A stretch of 64,000 nt of DNA. Origin: Neorickettsia helminthoeca str. Oregon. Lineage in GTDB: Bacteria; Pseudomonadota; Alphaproteobacteria; Rickettsiales; Anaplasmataceae. Positions 45,536 to 55,452 of the stretch are shown piece after piece. The stretch lies in the NCBI RefSeq assembly GCF_000632985.1, contig NZ_CP007481.1, positions 744,001-808,000 on the forward strand. The letters run 5' to 3'. Position 1 is the first letter of the stretch. Every line of letters begins with the position of its first letter. Below the pieces are notes generated by a model, which searched no databases, was not told the origin of the DNA, and saw only the letters and a program-made list of their open reading frames with translations. The position numbers and the translations under genes are program-made.

Positions 45536-48082
45536 TTAATCAACGGCGCCACCTGCACCACCTGCATTGCTTGCACTACCAGGTCTATTAGTTCCTTTAG
45601 CAGTATCAGCACTCTTAGCTCCACTACGACCTTTGATTTTGTTAGCGATATTCTTAGCTCCATCAGTTGCGCCTTTCGCAGCATTGAGCGAAACAGCAGC
45701 CAACTTCCTTGCGGTAGCCTGAGGATTACTTACATGTCTAGACAAATCAGCTCTGAAGTTACCAACTAGTTCGGCCGCTAGACCACCTAAAATACCTAGA
45801 AAATGGAAAAATAAAAATAGCATTAATGCCATCATACCCAGCTTAATCCAGAGAGCGCTAGTTGCGGCACTATCAACTCCGGTAGAAGTCACAAAAACAC
45901 CAAAAACCAATGGTTTACTGCTCAGAGCCATTCCATCAATAATGCACGCAAGAACTGAGAACTTCCTTAATTCCCCATCAGGGGTACGCCCGTTACATTG
46001 CTCTGGATCCGAGAGTTGGTAAGAAAAGTAACTCCTAACACCATCGTCCTTCTGGACTCTCATGAAAGCTAGATCATCAAAGTAGAGCTTATCGAAGACT
46101 GAAAACACCAAAGCTAGAAACCCGAACAATACTATTGGATACAATGAGTAAGCCATGACTTCCTTCAGCCACCCCTCGAAGAAAGGTTTAGTTACTTGGA
46201 ACAAAAGCATCGGAATAAAGATCGGGGAGAAAAGAATCAGTATCGTCAATGCTATGATTGCTAAGATAAAGAGATGTGTGATCCAAAGAATAATAAGGAG
46301 TATCAATATCACGTAGAGCAGCACCAGTAATGCGATGACAACTTGACCAGCAAATAGAAGCGCTAGAACCAAGACTGGTACTATGAAAATACCACCTCCC
46401 ATCGCACTTATGGCGCCAGCCGTCATAGATGTCGCAGCATCTGCCAAACCCACTGAAGGGTTTCCGAGAGAACTTCCTAAATAAAAAGTGATCCTACAAT
46501 CCAGACGATCCCAGAGGGCAAGATAAGATAAGTTCTTACGCTCTATCTTGGAAAATATATCGTAACTCCCGCTCGTGCCGGGGGATAAGGTACTACACTC
46601 CACTCTACCCGACTTTATAAACTCACTAAGCTGACTTATATCCTGAGATCTACCTGATCTATAAAACGCTTCAAGACATACTCTTTCTTTTTGAGTCAAA
46701 GCTTTAACGACCACAAGCTGATTGTAATCAGCTGATTTAAAATCACATATGTCCTGTTTACCACCGGCGCTGGCAACGATATCCGCTAATCCAGTAGAAA
46801 GCGCAAGCAGCCTATCATAGTAAACAATCATCCCGTCGCCTATAGTGAAATAAGCAATAGCCGCGATTTTCATTACAAGTATCGTCCACTCTTGTATACC
46901 TCCAACACCTCCCGTCAGAAGCTTAAAACCAAATAATAATACAGCTAGCACTAATACTGCTTCCACAGCACTTCTCAGCTTTTGTTGCGCGCTGATAAGG
47001 AATCCTGTTTCATCACCACCCTTACAGTCGGAAACCAAAATATTCCTTAGGGATTCCCTTATGCACTGCACAACCAAAGAAGTCATAGGAAATTTGGACT
47101 TGGCAAGCAAACCTGTCACGCCATAACAAGCATTACTAATGTAGCAGTTAAAACAAGCGTCGTTATTATAACCTATTACTCTTTCAGGATCGTCCGGATC
47201 GTAAATCGGCTTGGACTTGATACACATAGGCGCGGGACCAACAGGATCTCTTAAATGACATCCTACTTTTACTCTTCTGGAAAAAGTCACATATCCACAA
47301 ATTTTGCTACCCTCATATTCAGCAGAGAAAATATATGGACCTATTTTACTACTCTCTCCATGCTTGAGGGTCACACATTGTATTGAGCGCATACTTACTC
47401 TTTGCTTCATATCCAGCAGCTTCTCCAGACTCTGGATTTTTTCCTTACCTCCTAGTATACCGAGATTGATCGCTGTAAACTTCAGCTCTCTTTCGTCTAA
47501 CGGAGTTTCTTCTCCAACCCTGCTAATGTATCCCCAATCAAAGGGCTCCCTGTAACATATCTCAATATATTTACCATTTTCCGCCTTATTACGGGGCCAA
47601 GCATATGTACAACCTGTCGCATTTTCATTGATTTTATCAGTTTTCTTCGTACCACAATAAGCCCTTTTTTCTTCAGGGCAGAACCCCTGAGCACTGGCCT
47701 TACCGTCTTCCTGACAATACTTATATCCACCGGCTGAAGTCCTCAGAACAGGATTTCGTACAAACGACCAGAGACATCCCACAAGCTGCATAGCAGCAGC
47801 TATAGCCCCCGCTATCATACCTAAGGCTACTACTATCATCAGTCCACTACTCCCAATAAGCAGTATCATCCCACCTACTACTCCTGCTATTAAGCCTATC
47901 AAAGCAAGACCAACATCCGAACCGCATTCTGGATAAGATGCTTCACCTGGTCCTACTTTTGGTGGTTTTACCTCCTCGGCATACGCGAAAGGAAATAAAA
48001 AGCCACTTTTCAAAAAAAGGATATTATTATCCAAGAGGTTAAGAGCTAGTAAAAAGAGTAGACCTCTGAAAAAAAGCCTCAT
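45536..48082 (-). CDS. virB6-1: VirB6-family protein, first paralogue (virB6-1)
   Basis: An 848-residue protein. The start ATG 48082 lies 2 bp after the virB4 stop, with AAGGAG inside the virB4 end as ribosome site, and gives a signal peptide ending FAYA. This paralogue lacks the lipobox seen in the other three. The VirB6 core is at about 570-790, with LLFQVTKPFFEGWLKEVMAY, the most conserved VirB6 segment. The C-terminus is Gly/Ala-rich (ASNAGGAGGAVD). Confidence 0.88.
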   Translation of the reverse strand: MRLFFRGLLFLLALNLLDNNILFLKSGFLFPFAYAEEVKPPKVGPGEASYPECGSDVGLALIGLIAGVVGGMILLIGSSGLMIVVALGMIAGAIAAAMQLVGCLWSFVRNPVLRTSAGGYKYCQEDGKASAQGFCPEEKRAYCGTKKTDKINENATGCTYAWPRNKAENGKYIEICYREPFDWGYISRVGEETPLDERELKFTAINLGILGGKEKIQSLEKLLDMKQRVSMRSIQCVTLKHGESSKIGPYIFSAEYEGSKICGYVTFSRRVKVGCHLRDPVGPAPMCIKSKPIYDPDDPERVIGYNNDACFNCYISNACYGVTGLLAKSKFPMTSLVVQCIRESLRNILVSDCKGGDETGFLISAQQKLRSAVEAVLVLAVLLFGFKLLTGGVGGIQEWTILVMKIAAIAYFTIGDGMIVYYDRLLALSTGLADIVASAGGKQDICDFKSADYNQLVVVKALTQKERVCLEAFYRSGRSQDISQLSEFIKSGRVECSTLSPGTSGSYDIFSKIERKNLSYLALWDRLDCRITFYLGSSLGNPSVGLADAATSMTAGAISAMGGGIFIVPVLVLALLFAGQVVIALLVLLYVILILLIILWITHLFILAIIALTILILFSPIFIPMLLFQVTKPFFEGWLKEVMAYSLYPIVLFGFLALVFSVFDKLYFDDLAFMRVQKDDGVRSYFSYQLSDPEQCNGRTPDGELRKFSVLACIIDGMALSSKPLVFGVFVTSTGVDSAATSALWIKLGMMALMLFLFFHFLGILGGLAAELVGNFRADLSRHVSNPQATARKLAAVSLNAAKGATDGAKNIANKIKGRSGAKSADTAKGTNRPGSASNAGGAGGAVD

Positions 48083-48084
48083 TT

Positions 48085-50490
48085 TCAACTCAACTCCTTT
48101 GCTTGTTCGTAAAAAATCGGAAGCCACTTCAAAGGATCCTCACCATACTCCTTGATAATCTCGTGGAGAAGAACTACAGTTTCAGCACGTCCCGAGAGGA
48201 CTGAGATAATATCTTCCATGCCAGCAAGATTGATCCTAGCAATAACAGCGCTCATTCCCTGCTTTATCAGGAAAAAGCGAGTTGCCGGATCAGTATTCTT
48301 AATCAGAGCGTATTCTCTTTCACTAAGCATGAAAACGGACCTGTAAACATCCGTAGCTTTTAGGTTTGGCAAGAAAATCTGTGTAGCTGTTTGTTGCACT
48401 AGAGTATCACTTATCGCACTCTTACTTGCATCTTCGACACTCTGCGTTGCAAACACGACAAATGTATTGAGTTTTCTCAGGACTTTCAGCCAATCTTTGA
48501 TTGTAGGTGCAAATACTGAATTATCAATAAGAGCCCATGCTTCATCTAAGATGATCATCGAAGGAGCGCCATCCAGAGAGATACTGATTCTATGAAACAA
48601 GTACAGTAACACTGGAGCGAGAGCAACTGGATCCTTGAGCAATTGACCCATTTCGAAACCAAACACACTTGCCTTGGAAAAATCGAGACGATCTTCGGTA
48701 TTATCAAAAAGCGAGGCATGAGATCCGCTCCCGTACCACATCAATAGGCGAGTAGCAAGAGTATTATCACCTTCCAGACCAAAGAAAGCTGAAAGATTAC
48801 CCAACGTCCTATCAGTCTTATCGAGCTTGAAATTACCAACTATCGCATCATTTAGGATAGCAGCATCCGTTGCTGTAAATTTCTCTTCATGCGAGGATGC
48901 AAGAGTTTTCAACCATTCCACTAGGAAAGTCCTATTTTCCGGAGTATCGTCAAGCTGAAGCGGATTAAAGTAGGCCCTTGTTCTTGGTTCTATAACCGTA
49001 TAAATGCCACCTAAAGCCCGAATAAATATCTCTGCGCCTCTATCCTTATCAAAAAAGAACATCCGTGGTCTGAATTTCATGCTCTGCGCACATAGAAAAT
49101 TCAATAATACTGTCTTACCAGAACCAGTTGGACCAATAATCAATGTGTGACCAACATCTTTGGAGTGGAAATTGAAATAAAATGGTGTACCTGATGTAGT
49201 ATCAAATATTGTGACCGCATCACCCCAATGGTTACCTTTTTTCTTTCCAATCGGATAGTTATGCTGAGATGCGAATCCAGCTAAGTTTAACGTACTGATG
49301 GTTGCTTTGCGGACTATGTAATCAAAATTTCCAGGCAGCTGAGCCCAAAATGCAGGTTCTAAGTTAATCTTCTCCCGCACAGCATACACACCAGTATTCG
49401 TAAGTTCGGATTCGACTAAGGACAGGACGTTTTCTAAGCCTTTTTCTGTCTTCTCACAACAAAGGATTGTTAAATGGTGCAAACCAAACGCGATACGACC
49501 ACTCATTGCATCATCTAGTGCTCTACTAATCTCAACAACTTGCGAAACCGCCTTATCCTGAGTCTGTAACATTCGACTCTGTTGCACCTGCATTTTGTTT
49601 ATGGCAACCTGCCTATTCACAAACTGAAATGTCTGTGTGATGATCACCTCATATGGTATCTGCAAAAATGCATCTAACATTCCTGCAGAGGTATTTTGTC
49701 CATATTCTTTCAAGCTGACGATACCTGCATAGCGACTACCAGATGGGGTCACTATCTCTATGGACTTCCTCCCGAAGTACATTCTGTGTGCAACAAGAGA
49801 CTCGTCGATTCTACCTGTAGGCAGGATTAGATCTGATTCTACTATCCCACAGTTCGCAATTTTTGAAAGAAATGTAAACACTTCAGAGCACATCACACCT
49901 TTTACCTTCTTCAGCCCCAGAAGAGATGGGGAATTGTTGCGAAGACTAATCAGTAATTTATTCGTCATCTCCTCAAGTTCTTCGTGTGCCACCTTGAGGT
50001 CAGCAATTTTACCTTCTTTGGAATCTTTACGCGTTATTTTTCTATATAGGTCGTTGAGGAATTCAATTTTCTTATCATTCCGTCTTACGATCGAGATATA
50101 CAGCTCGTTGACGAACATGCTCTTATTGCTGTATTTTTGCCTCCATCTTTTTCTCACGTAGTCACCGAAATGATTCGGCATTCTAGCAGAGAAAAATGAG
50201 TGCGCATAATTACTCTCCCTCCTCCGGATTAAGTGGAAACTCAGCGCAAAATGTCCTACAGAGACACTCTTAAATAATTGGTTTCTTATTGATTTATTAA
50301 TATCCACATCCTCGTCATCTGCAGTTTCAAACGGATAACCGACAAGCTTTATCACTCTCAGCATCGAATTATCCTTCAAGAGCACCGTATTTGAGTCCAG
50401 GTGCTCCTTATAGGGAACGAAATTCCTCGAATGAAACTCAGATGAAGCTACCTTAGACTTATAGTTTTTGAAGGACGAGAACTTAAACAT
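48085..50490 (-). CDS. virB4: Type IV secretion ATPase VirB4
   Basis: The 801-residue inner-membrane ATPase energises T4SS assembly and substrate transfer. The Walker A loop is IIGPTGSGKTVLLNFL (about 452-467). The Walker B is SMIILDEAWALID (about 641-653). The family signatures FFDKDRGAEIFIRALGG and VVFATQSVEDA are present. It begins 2 bp after virB3 and is translationally linked to virB6-1. Confidence 0.96.
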   Translation of the reverse strand: MFKFSSFKNYKSKVASSEFHSRNFVPYKEHLDSNTVLLKDNSMLRVIKLVGYPFETADDEDVDINKSIRNQLFKSVSVGHFALSFHLIRRRESNYAHSFFSARMPNHFGDYVRKRWRQKYSNKSMFVNELYISIVRRNDKKIEFLNDLYRKITRKDSKEGKIADLKVAHEELEEMTNKLLISLRNNSPSLLGLKKVKGVMCSEVFTFLSKIANCGIVESDLILPTGRIDESLVAHRMYFGRKSIEIVTPSGSRYAGIVSLKEYGQNTSAGMLDAFLQIPYEVIITQTFQFVNRQVAINKMQVQQSRMLQTQDKAVSQVVEISRALDDAMSGRIAFGLHHLTILCCEKTEKGLENVLSLVESELTNTGVYAVREKINLEPAFWAQLPGNFDYIVRKATISTLNLAGFASQHNYPIGKKKGNHWGDAVTIFDTTSGTPFYFNFHSKDVGHTLIIGPTGSGKTVLLNFLCAQSMKFRPRMFFFDKDRGAEIFIRALGGIYTVIEPRTRAYFNPLQLDDTPENRTFLVEWLKTLASSHEEKFTATDAAILNDAIVGNFKLDKTDRTLGNLSAFFGLEGDNTLATRLLMWYGSGSHASLFDNTEDRLDFSKASVFGFEMGQLLKDPVALAPVLLYLFHRISISLDGAPSMIILDEAWALIDNSVFAPTIKDWLKVLRKLNTFVVFATQSVEDASKSAISDTLVQQTATQIFLPNLKATDVYRSVFMLSEREYALIKNTDPATRFFLIKQGMSAVIARINLAGMEDIISVLSGRAETVVLLHEIIKEYGEDPLKWLPIFYEQAKELS

Positions 50491-50492
50491 TT

Positions 50493-50789
50493 CTAGAACA
50501 CATCGTAAGAATTCCCATTATGATATGCACGATTTTTACACTTCATACATTTCTGATTCCTAACTAGGAACAACTCTAGAAACAGAGGTTCATTGAAGCA
50601 GATAGCATATCCTATACCATGTATCACCGGCATGAAAAAAATCAGAATGAAAAGGTTCTTGGTAAGGATATAACCCAGCAGCGAGATAATTAGATTCATC
50701 GCGCTAAAAGTGAAGCTCACACCCAGAAACATCGCTGGACGCGTCAGACCTTTAAATAATGGGTCAAGACCCAAGCTACCAACAGCCAT
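50493..50789 (-). CDS. virB3: Type IV secretion protein VirB3
   Basis: The 98-residue inner-membrane protein has the family N-terminus DPLFKGLTRPAMFLGV and two adjacent membrane helices (about 18-57). VirB3 works with VirB4 at the T4SS base. It is preceded by AGGAG 9 bp before the ATG. First gene of the operon virB3-virB4-virB6-1 to -4. Confidence 0.95.
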   Translation of the reverse strand: MAVGSLGLDPLFKGLTRPAMFLGVSFTFSAMNLIISLLGYILTKNLFILIFFMPVIHGIGYAICFNEPLFLELFLVRNQKCMKCKNRAYHNGNSYDVF

Positions 50790-51097
50790 GATAAATTACT
50801 CCTAACTAGTAGATGATATGGGAAAATTGTACGACTTCCATATAGCAACTAGAATTACACATTATTACTCAATCCTTAAAGATTTCCGAACGATACTATC
50901 ATACTTCAAATTTCCTAAAACTTACCAAACTTAGAAAATCCTCATACGGGGACGGTCACTGACGTTTATGGTATCTGAATTATCGGATATCTTCACAGTG
51001 AAGATGGATAACTCAGCTATTACACACTATCAGATCGTATAGAAAAAGTACTAATCTGTAATACGTTTTGAAGCAATGAGTAGGATTTAATAAATCT
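50790..51097. promoter_or_regulatory. T4SS operon leader region
   Basis: About 300 bp between the Atm1-type gene and virB3, both on the minus strand. No gene is seen, so the virB promoter should be here. An interrupted inverted repeat (TATGGGAA/TTCCATA type, about 50817-50842) lies 28-53 bp before the virB3 start and could be an operator. No perfect -10/-35 pair was found. Confidence 0.4.
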
Positions 51098-52864
51098 CTA
51101 AACAGAGGTTTGTGTCTGTTCATCCTGATGCTGCCACATCCTATAGTAAATACCCTTCCTTGCAAGTAAAGTGGAGTGTTTTCCTCTTTCGACAATTTTC
51201 CCCTCGGATAGGATAATAATCTCATCCGCGTAGACAACAGTTGATAGTCTATGGGCTATTATCAGAGATGTACAATTTCTACCAATCTTTTCGATACTCT
51301 CTTTAATGACGGCTTCAGTTTTCCCATCAAGTGAGGAGCTTGCTTCATCGAATATAAGGATCTTTGCATTTTCCTTGAGTAGCATTCTGGCAATGGCGAC
51401 TCTTTGTTTTTCACCACCCGAGAGCTTCAGACCTCTTTCTCCAACGATGGTTTGATATTGATCCTCCGTACTCATAACAAGATCATGAATGCTAGCAAGC
51501 TTGGCAACTTTGATTACATCATCCAACGTAGCATTTCCGGGATTTGCATAGGCAATATTATTGAAGATAGTATCATTGAAAAGCGTTATATCTTGTGGAA
51601 CAACGCCTATATATTTCTGAAATGTCTCCTTCCTCAAATATTGAATATCTTGATCATCAATAAGAATTCTTCCTTTTGATGGAGTGTACAACCCAAACAA
51701 TAATTTCGAAATAGTCGATTTCCCCGAACCGCTTTTACCGACTATGGCCAAGGTCTTACCCTTCTCTATTCTGAACGACAGATCCTTCAATATCGGTGCG
51801 CCATCCGAGTACTGAAAGCTAACATTCTTGAATTCGACGGTACCGCTATCAAAAACAAAATCAGTGTTCCCTGAATCTACATCATCACTTTTCTCCGAGA
51901 GCAGCATCCGGAGGAGGTCTATATCGATATATGCAAGTTTCAGTTCCCTATATGAGAAACCCAGATTCCCTAACGGAACGTACAACTGTAACAGATATGC
52001 ATTCACAAGCGCGAAATCACCAAGACTTGCAGCACCCGATAAAATATCAAAAACAACCGCAAGATTAATTACAACTAGACCCAAGGCAATGATGAGCCCC
52101 TGTCCTATATTGAGGATTGATAAGTACCGCTTGTTCCTTATTGCAAGATCTGAATAGTCCTTCAGCAGAGCTGAGTAACAAGAAACTTCATAGCACTGAT
52201 TATTGAAGTACTTTACCGTTTCGTAATTCACTAGACTGTCCATAGCTCTATGACTAGATTGGTTATCAGCTACTTTCATTTTCTTTACGTACCCGGTGCG
52301 CCACTGGGTAATCACGACGGTGTAGATACAATAACACAACAAGGTAACAGTAAGTGATACACAATAGTAATACGGATAAAAAATGAGCACCAATGCGCAT
52401 ACAAAGATCATCTCAAGAAAGGTCGGCAGTATACTGAACGTCAAAAATCTGAGAAATGTTTCGATTGCCTTGGTACCGCGTTCGGTGATTTTTGAGATCT
52501 CCCCTATCTTCTTGCTCACATGGAACTTTAGCCCCATGCTTTGCAAGTGCGAGAAAGCTTCCAAAGCAAGCGCTCTGACAGAATTCTGTTCAACAAGCAC
52601 GAAAAATACTTCTTTAATTTCGTTCAGTATCTGAGATAGGAATCTCACACCCGTATATCCTAGGATAAGCAGTACTACTGGTCCGACAGTATTAATCCCA
52701 TCTATTTTGCTAGCAGCTTCGAAGAGAAATTTATAAAAAAATGGCACTAGACCACTAGCAACCTTGGATAAACACAGAAAGAAAAACGCAAGAATAAATG
52801 CAACTCGCAGCTTCAGTGTGCTCCTACACCAAAGAAGCTCAAAAATGAAAGAAAATGTCCCCAC
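51098..52864 (-). CDS. Atm1/HMT1-type ABC exporter
   Basis: The 588-residue half-transporter has six membrane helices (about 20-300) fused to an ATPase. The Atm1 hallmark NYETVKYFNNQ is present near residue 205. The ATPase shows Walker A IVGKSGSGKST, signature LSGGEKQRVAIARML, and Walker B ILIFDEASSSLD. Mitochondrial Atm1 exports a glutathione-linked sulfur species for cytosolic Fe-S assembly; bacterial members have been tied to metal tolerance, so the substrate is inferred. The start is GTG. Confidence 0.9.
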   Translation of the reverse strand: MGTFSFIFELLWCRSTLKLRVAFILAFFFLCLSKVASGLVPFFYKFLFEAASKIDGINTVGPVVLLILGYTGVRFLSQILNEIKEVFFVLVEQNSVRALALEAFSHLQSMGLKFHVSKKIGEISKITERGTKAIETFLRFLTFSILPTFLEMIFVCALVLIFYPYYYCVSLTVTLLCYCIYTVVITQWRTGYVKKMKVADNQSSHRAMDSLVNYETVKYFNNQCYEVSCYSALLKDYSDLAIRNKRYLSILNIGQGLIIALGLVVINLAVVFDILSGAASLGDFALVNAYLLQLYVPLGNLGFSYRELKLAYIDIDLLRMLLSEKSDDVDSGNTDFVFDSGTVEFKNVSFQYSDGAPILKDLSFRIEKGKTLAIVGKSGSGKSTISKLLFGLYTPSKGRILIDDQDIQYLRKETFQKYIGVVPQDITLFNDTIFNNIAYANPGNATLDDVIKVAKLASIHDLVMSTEDQYQTIVGERGLKLSGGEKQRVAIARMLLKENAKILIFDEASSSLDGKTEAVIKESIEKIGRNCTSLIIAHRLSTVVYADEIIILSEGKIVERGKHSTLLARKGIYYRMWQHQDEQTQTSV

Positions 52865-52986
52865 GTCATTTACACTGAATTACAGAAGTATTACCTGGAT
52901 AACATATCAAGGCGACACTTCTGTAGTGTAAACTCAAAAATGTGCAACTTACAAAGTCAGTGAGCTACTTAGCAGTCCCAGCGTAA

Positions 52987-54099
52987 TTAAGCTGCGACCG
53001 TTATTAAACCATCTGTTTGGTAAGACACGGCATTATCCTGATCGAACATTGTATAATCCAATTGGTAACAGTATTCCACTTTTCCAGTAGAACATTCAGC
53101 CTCGAAGAATTTTTTAGCTTCATTCCGTCCGTGCCCCATAAGCTCCATGCGGACATTCCAATCCACATCCAGGTCGAATGTGGATTGCTGCCTACCAGTA
53201 GAATTTACGAAATCTGTACTAATCGAGATCTCACCCTCAAAATTGGGATGGTGGTACTTAGGTGGAGCCTCCTTACCGGCATTGATCACCTGGATCATAT
53301 AACCTAAAAAGTCCAGCTGTGCATCAGGCTTATAAAAAAGTTGGGAGTAATCCAAATCATTGACTTTCTCAGAAATGACACCAGGATTCATGCCATCAAA
53401 CAACTTAAGCATAAACTTGATATCATTGTGAGACCACATAGTCGAACTTTCACCACACTTACCTAGGTAGATACCAAGAGTTTCGGGATTGTACTTGAGA
53501 TCCGGACGGGGAAGAAACTCAGGCTTATCGAAAATCCAAAGTGGATAGTTATCTAGCAAACCTCCATCGACGAACAGCTCACCATTGGGACCATCCACAG
53601 GTACGAAGTAAAACGGATAAGATGAAGAAGCTCTAACTACAGAAGCAACAGAGTAATTTGGGGTATCCAACCAGGAGAATTGGACTAACTGTTGACTTAT
53701 GACATCCGTAACAAATATGTATACATCCTTGCAACCAAGGTCATGCATTTCCTGAAAAGTAATATCCGGATTTCCATACTTTGCTTCCAATAAAGCCTTC
53801 AGCTGAGACAGGAGATTCTCACCTGTATATCTTCCATAATGATTGAAAAACCTTTCAGTCTCCGCGATATCATCGAACCTATCCAACTCTTCGGTCAGTG
53901 AGAAATTGAGGAAGAATTCCTTTATTTCATTGATATCCATATCCATGGCTACAAGCAAAGCAAGCACAGCTCCAGCAGAGACACCGGCTGTACGCTCTAC
54001 ATCATTAAGGATGCCACGTTCAGCTATCTCCTCTAGGGCCCCGACACTATAGAAAATCTTCGCTCCACCACCTTTGAAAACCAAATTCTTGTATACCAT
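52987..54099 (-). CDS. Patatin-like phospholipase
   Basis: A 370-residue patatin-fold lipid hydrolase. The oxyanion glycines are in FKGGGAKIFYSVGAL (GGGAK 10-14). The nucleophile is Ser41 in GVSAGA (GxSxG). The dyad partner is Asp178 in VDGGLLDNYP (DGG). There is no signal peptide, so any export would be by another route such as the T4SS. Patatins of intracellular bacteria (ExoU, VipD, rickettsial Pat1) attack host membranes, making this a plausible host-directed enzyme. A role in the bacterium's own lipid turnover is equally possible. The upstream promoter contains a large palindrome. Confidence 0.88.
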   Translation of the reverse strand: MVYKNLVFKGGGAKIFYSVGALEEIAERGILNDVERTAGVSAGAVLALLVAMDMDINEIKEFFLNFSLTEELDRFDDIAETERFFNHYGRYTGENLLSQLKALLEAKYGNPDITFQEMHDLGCKDVYIFVTDVISQQLVQFSWLDTPNYSVASVVRASSSYPFYFVPVDGPNGELFVDGGLLDNYPLWIFDKPEFLPRPDLKYNPETLGIYLGKCGESSTMWSHNDIKFMLKLFDGMNPGVISEKVNDLDYSQLFYKPDAQLDFLGYMIQVINAGKEAPPKYHHPNFEGEISISTDFVNSTGRQQSTFDLDVDWNVRMELMGHGRNEAKKFFEAECSTGKVEYCYQLDYTMFDQDNAVSYQTDGLITVAA

Positions 54100-54145
54100 A
54101 AAAATTACTTAGCAGATATTTTGTCCAGATAGCCTTCTAGTCTAC

Positions 54146-54173
54146 CGATTAATGCATTATAATGCATTAATCG
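54146..54173. promoter_or_regulatory. 28-bp perfect palindrome with embedded -10 box upstream of the patatin gene
   Basis: A perfectly self-complementary 28-bp sequence (54146-54173, centre TTATAA) lies 47 bp before the patatin start. On the minus strand it contains TATAAT (54161-54156), with CCGACA (54183-54178) as a -35 at 16-bp spacing. This layout suits an operator that overlaps the promoter; the binding protein is unknown. Confidence 0.55.
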
Positions 54174-54500
54174 TAAATGTCGGAAAGATCATAGTTTTGT
54201 GTCACACGCAGCTTCGCAGGAGGAGCAGGACCCCCAAAAGCTGCTCCGAGCTACTTTAAACCCTATCATTTTCTCGTTCGCTTGTCGAGATAGGAAAGAT
54301 TTTTATCAAAAATATTAAAAAGTTGCAGTTATTGTTTCAATGTGCCACAATTTTTTCATGGTATTGGTCTGCCAACGTCCGTTTACAGAGAAAAGATTTG
54401 CAGTTTTCTCTGCTATAGGAGACTATACAAGTATAGTGCTACATGTACTTCCACTTTCCATCATTGTCATCTCAGATTGGGGTACAGGTTTTTTTGATCT
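54174..54500. other. Intergenic region between patatin and the unknown membrane protein
   Basis: About 330 bp. A frame from 54340 overlaps the next gene in another phase and shows no domain. Otherwise only promoter sequence for the plus-strand gene is expected. Confidence 0.4.
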
Positions 54501-55328
54501 ATGCAGTCTGATAAAGTTCGACTCTATAGAGTTCTTGCTTCAGCTTCCCTTATGTCGTCGGGGATGTTCTTGTGCCTGGTGTTGACACTCACTGTCGCAC
54601 TTACGCTGATGAAAGAATTTTCTAACGTTGATAAACTTTCAAAGTTCGTACTTAAGTATCTAGAGGATCTTTACAGATCCCAGCCTTCGAATCCCGCAGC
54701 CCTGCTCCTCTATGGGAACAGGAATCTTCTAATCGAAAGCATCCGGATTTCCCACGACAAGTTGATAAAGTGGTGTGCACTAATTATGGCAATCGCATTG
54801 GTGGCAATGGTAATTTCGTCTGCATGTGGCATGGTGGCACATGTGTGCTACACAAGGAAAATCCAATGTAAGGAATGCCATACACCTCGCAAAAAAAGGA
54901 AGACTGCACACCTTGCAGGCTTTATGTTGGGTTTTTCCATCGGAGTAACACTTTTATCGCTCTCTCTGTTTACTCCGTTCTTAATTGTGCGTGAGAGAAA
55001 CCTTGGAAACATTCTCTGTCTTGCTTTCGATGCATCTGGATTTGATAGGAATCCTCTAGCTGAAGTAGCGAAGAAAATACTCAAAGAAACCTTTAAGAAC
55101 GAGGTAATTATTGAAAACACGACAAATGAGATTCATAAATACCTCATAATTATCCTTGTAATTTCGATAGTTAGTGTCTTGAGTTTAGTCGCGCTCTCAA
55201 TCCTCCTACATTCCAGAGAAAGTGCGTCAGAGACTGCTCCAGCAAGTCCAGCGCCATTGATCGACGCAAAGATACAGAATCCAATGGCCCTAGGAAGTCC
55301 TAAGAATATGACTCTTTCGTACATGTGA
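54501..55328 (+). CDS. Unknown membrane protein (275 aa)
   Basis: Not recognised. Four predicted membrane helices fall at about 11-37, 90-115, 138-162 and 215-240. A loop between helices 1 and 2 (about 38-88) and another between helices 3 and 4 (about 163-212) should face the same side. A short basic cytoplasmic segment with CKECHTPRKKRK lies at 122-133. The C-terminal tail is Ala/Pro/Ser-rich. It is followed by the alpha/beta hydrolase gene on the same strand, so they may be co-transcribed. It resembles lineage-specific four-helix proteins of Anaplasmataceae in general layout only. Confidence 0.65.
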   Translation: MQSDKVRLYRVLASASLMSSGMFLCLVLTLTVALTLMKEFSNVDKLSKFVLKYLEDLYRSQPSNPAALLLYGNRNLLIESIRISHDKLIKWCALIMAIALVAMVISSACGMVAHVCYTRKIQCKECHTPRKKRKTAHLAGFMLGFSIGVTLLSLSLFTPFLIVRERNLGNILCLAFDASGFDRNPLAEVAKKILKETFKNEVIIENTTNEIHKYLIIILVISIVSVLSLVALSILLHSRESASETAPASPAPLIDAKIQNPMALGSPKNMTLSYM

Positions 55329-55452
55329 CTCTCGTTTGCAAAGGCACTACTATGCTCAGGTCACCGAAGCAAAGTTGACCCACCACAACTGTTGCAAGTG
55401 TAAATTAGATGAATTATTTTTCGATCTGGACACATCTGGGGCACAAAATCGA

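Noticed and set aside
54340-54585. 81-codon frame upstream of the unknown membrane protein
   Set aside because: It overlaps that gene in another frame and has no similarity or ribosome site.
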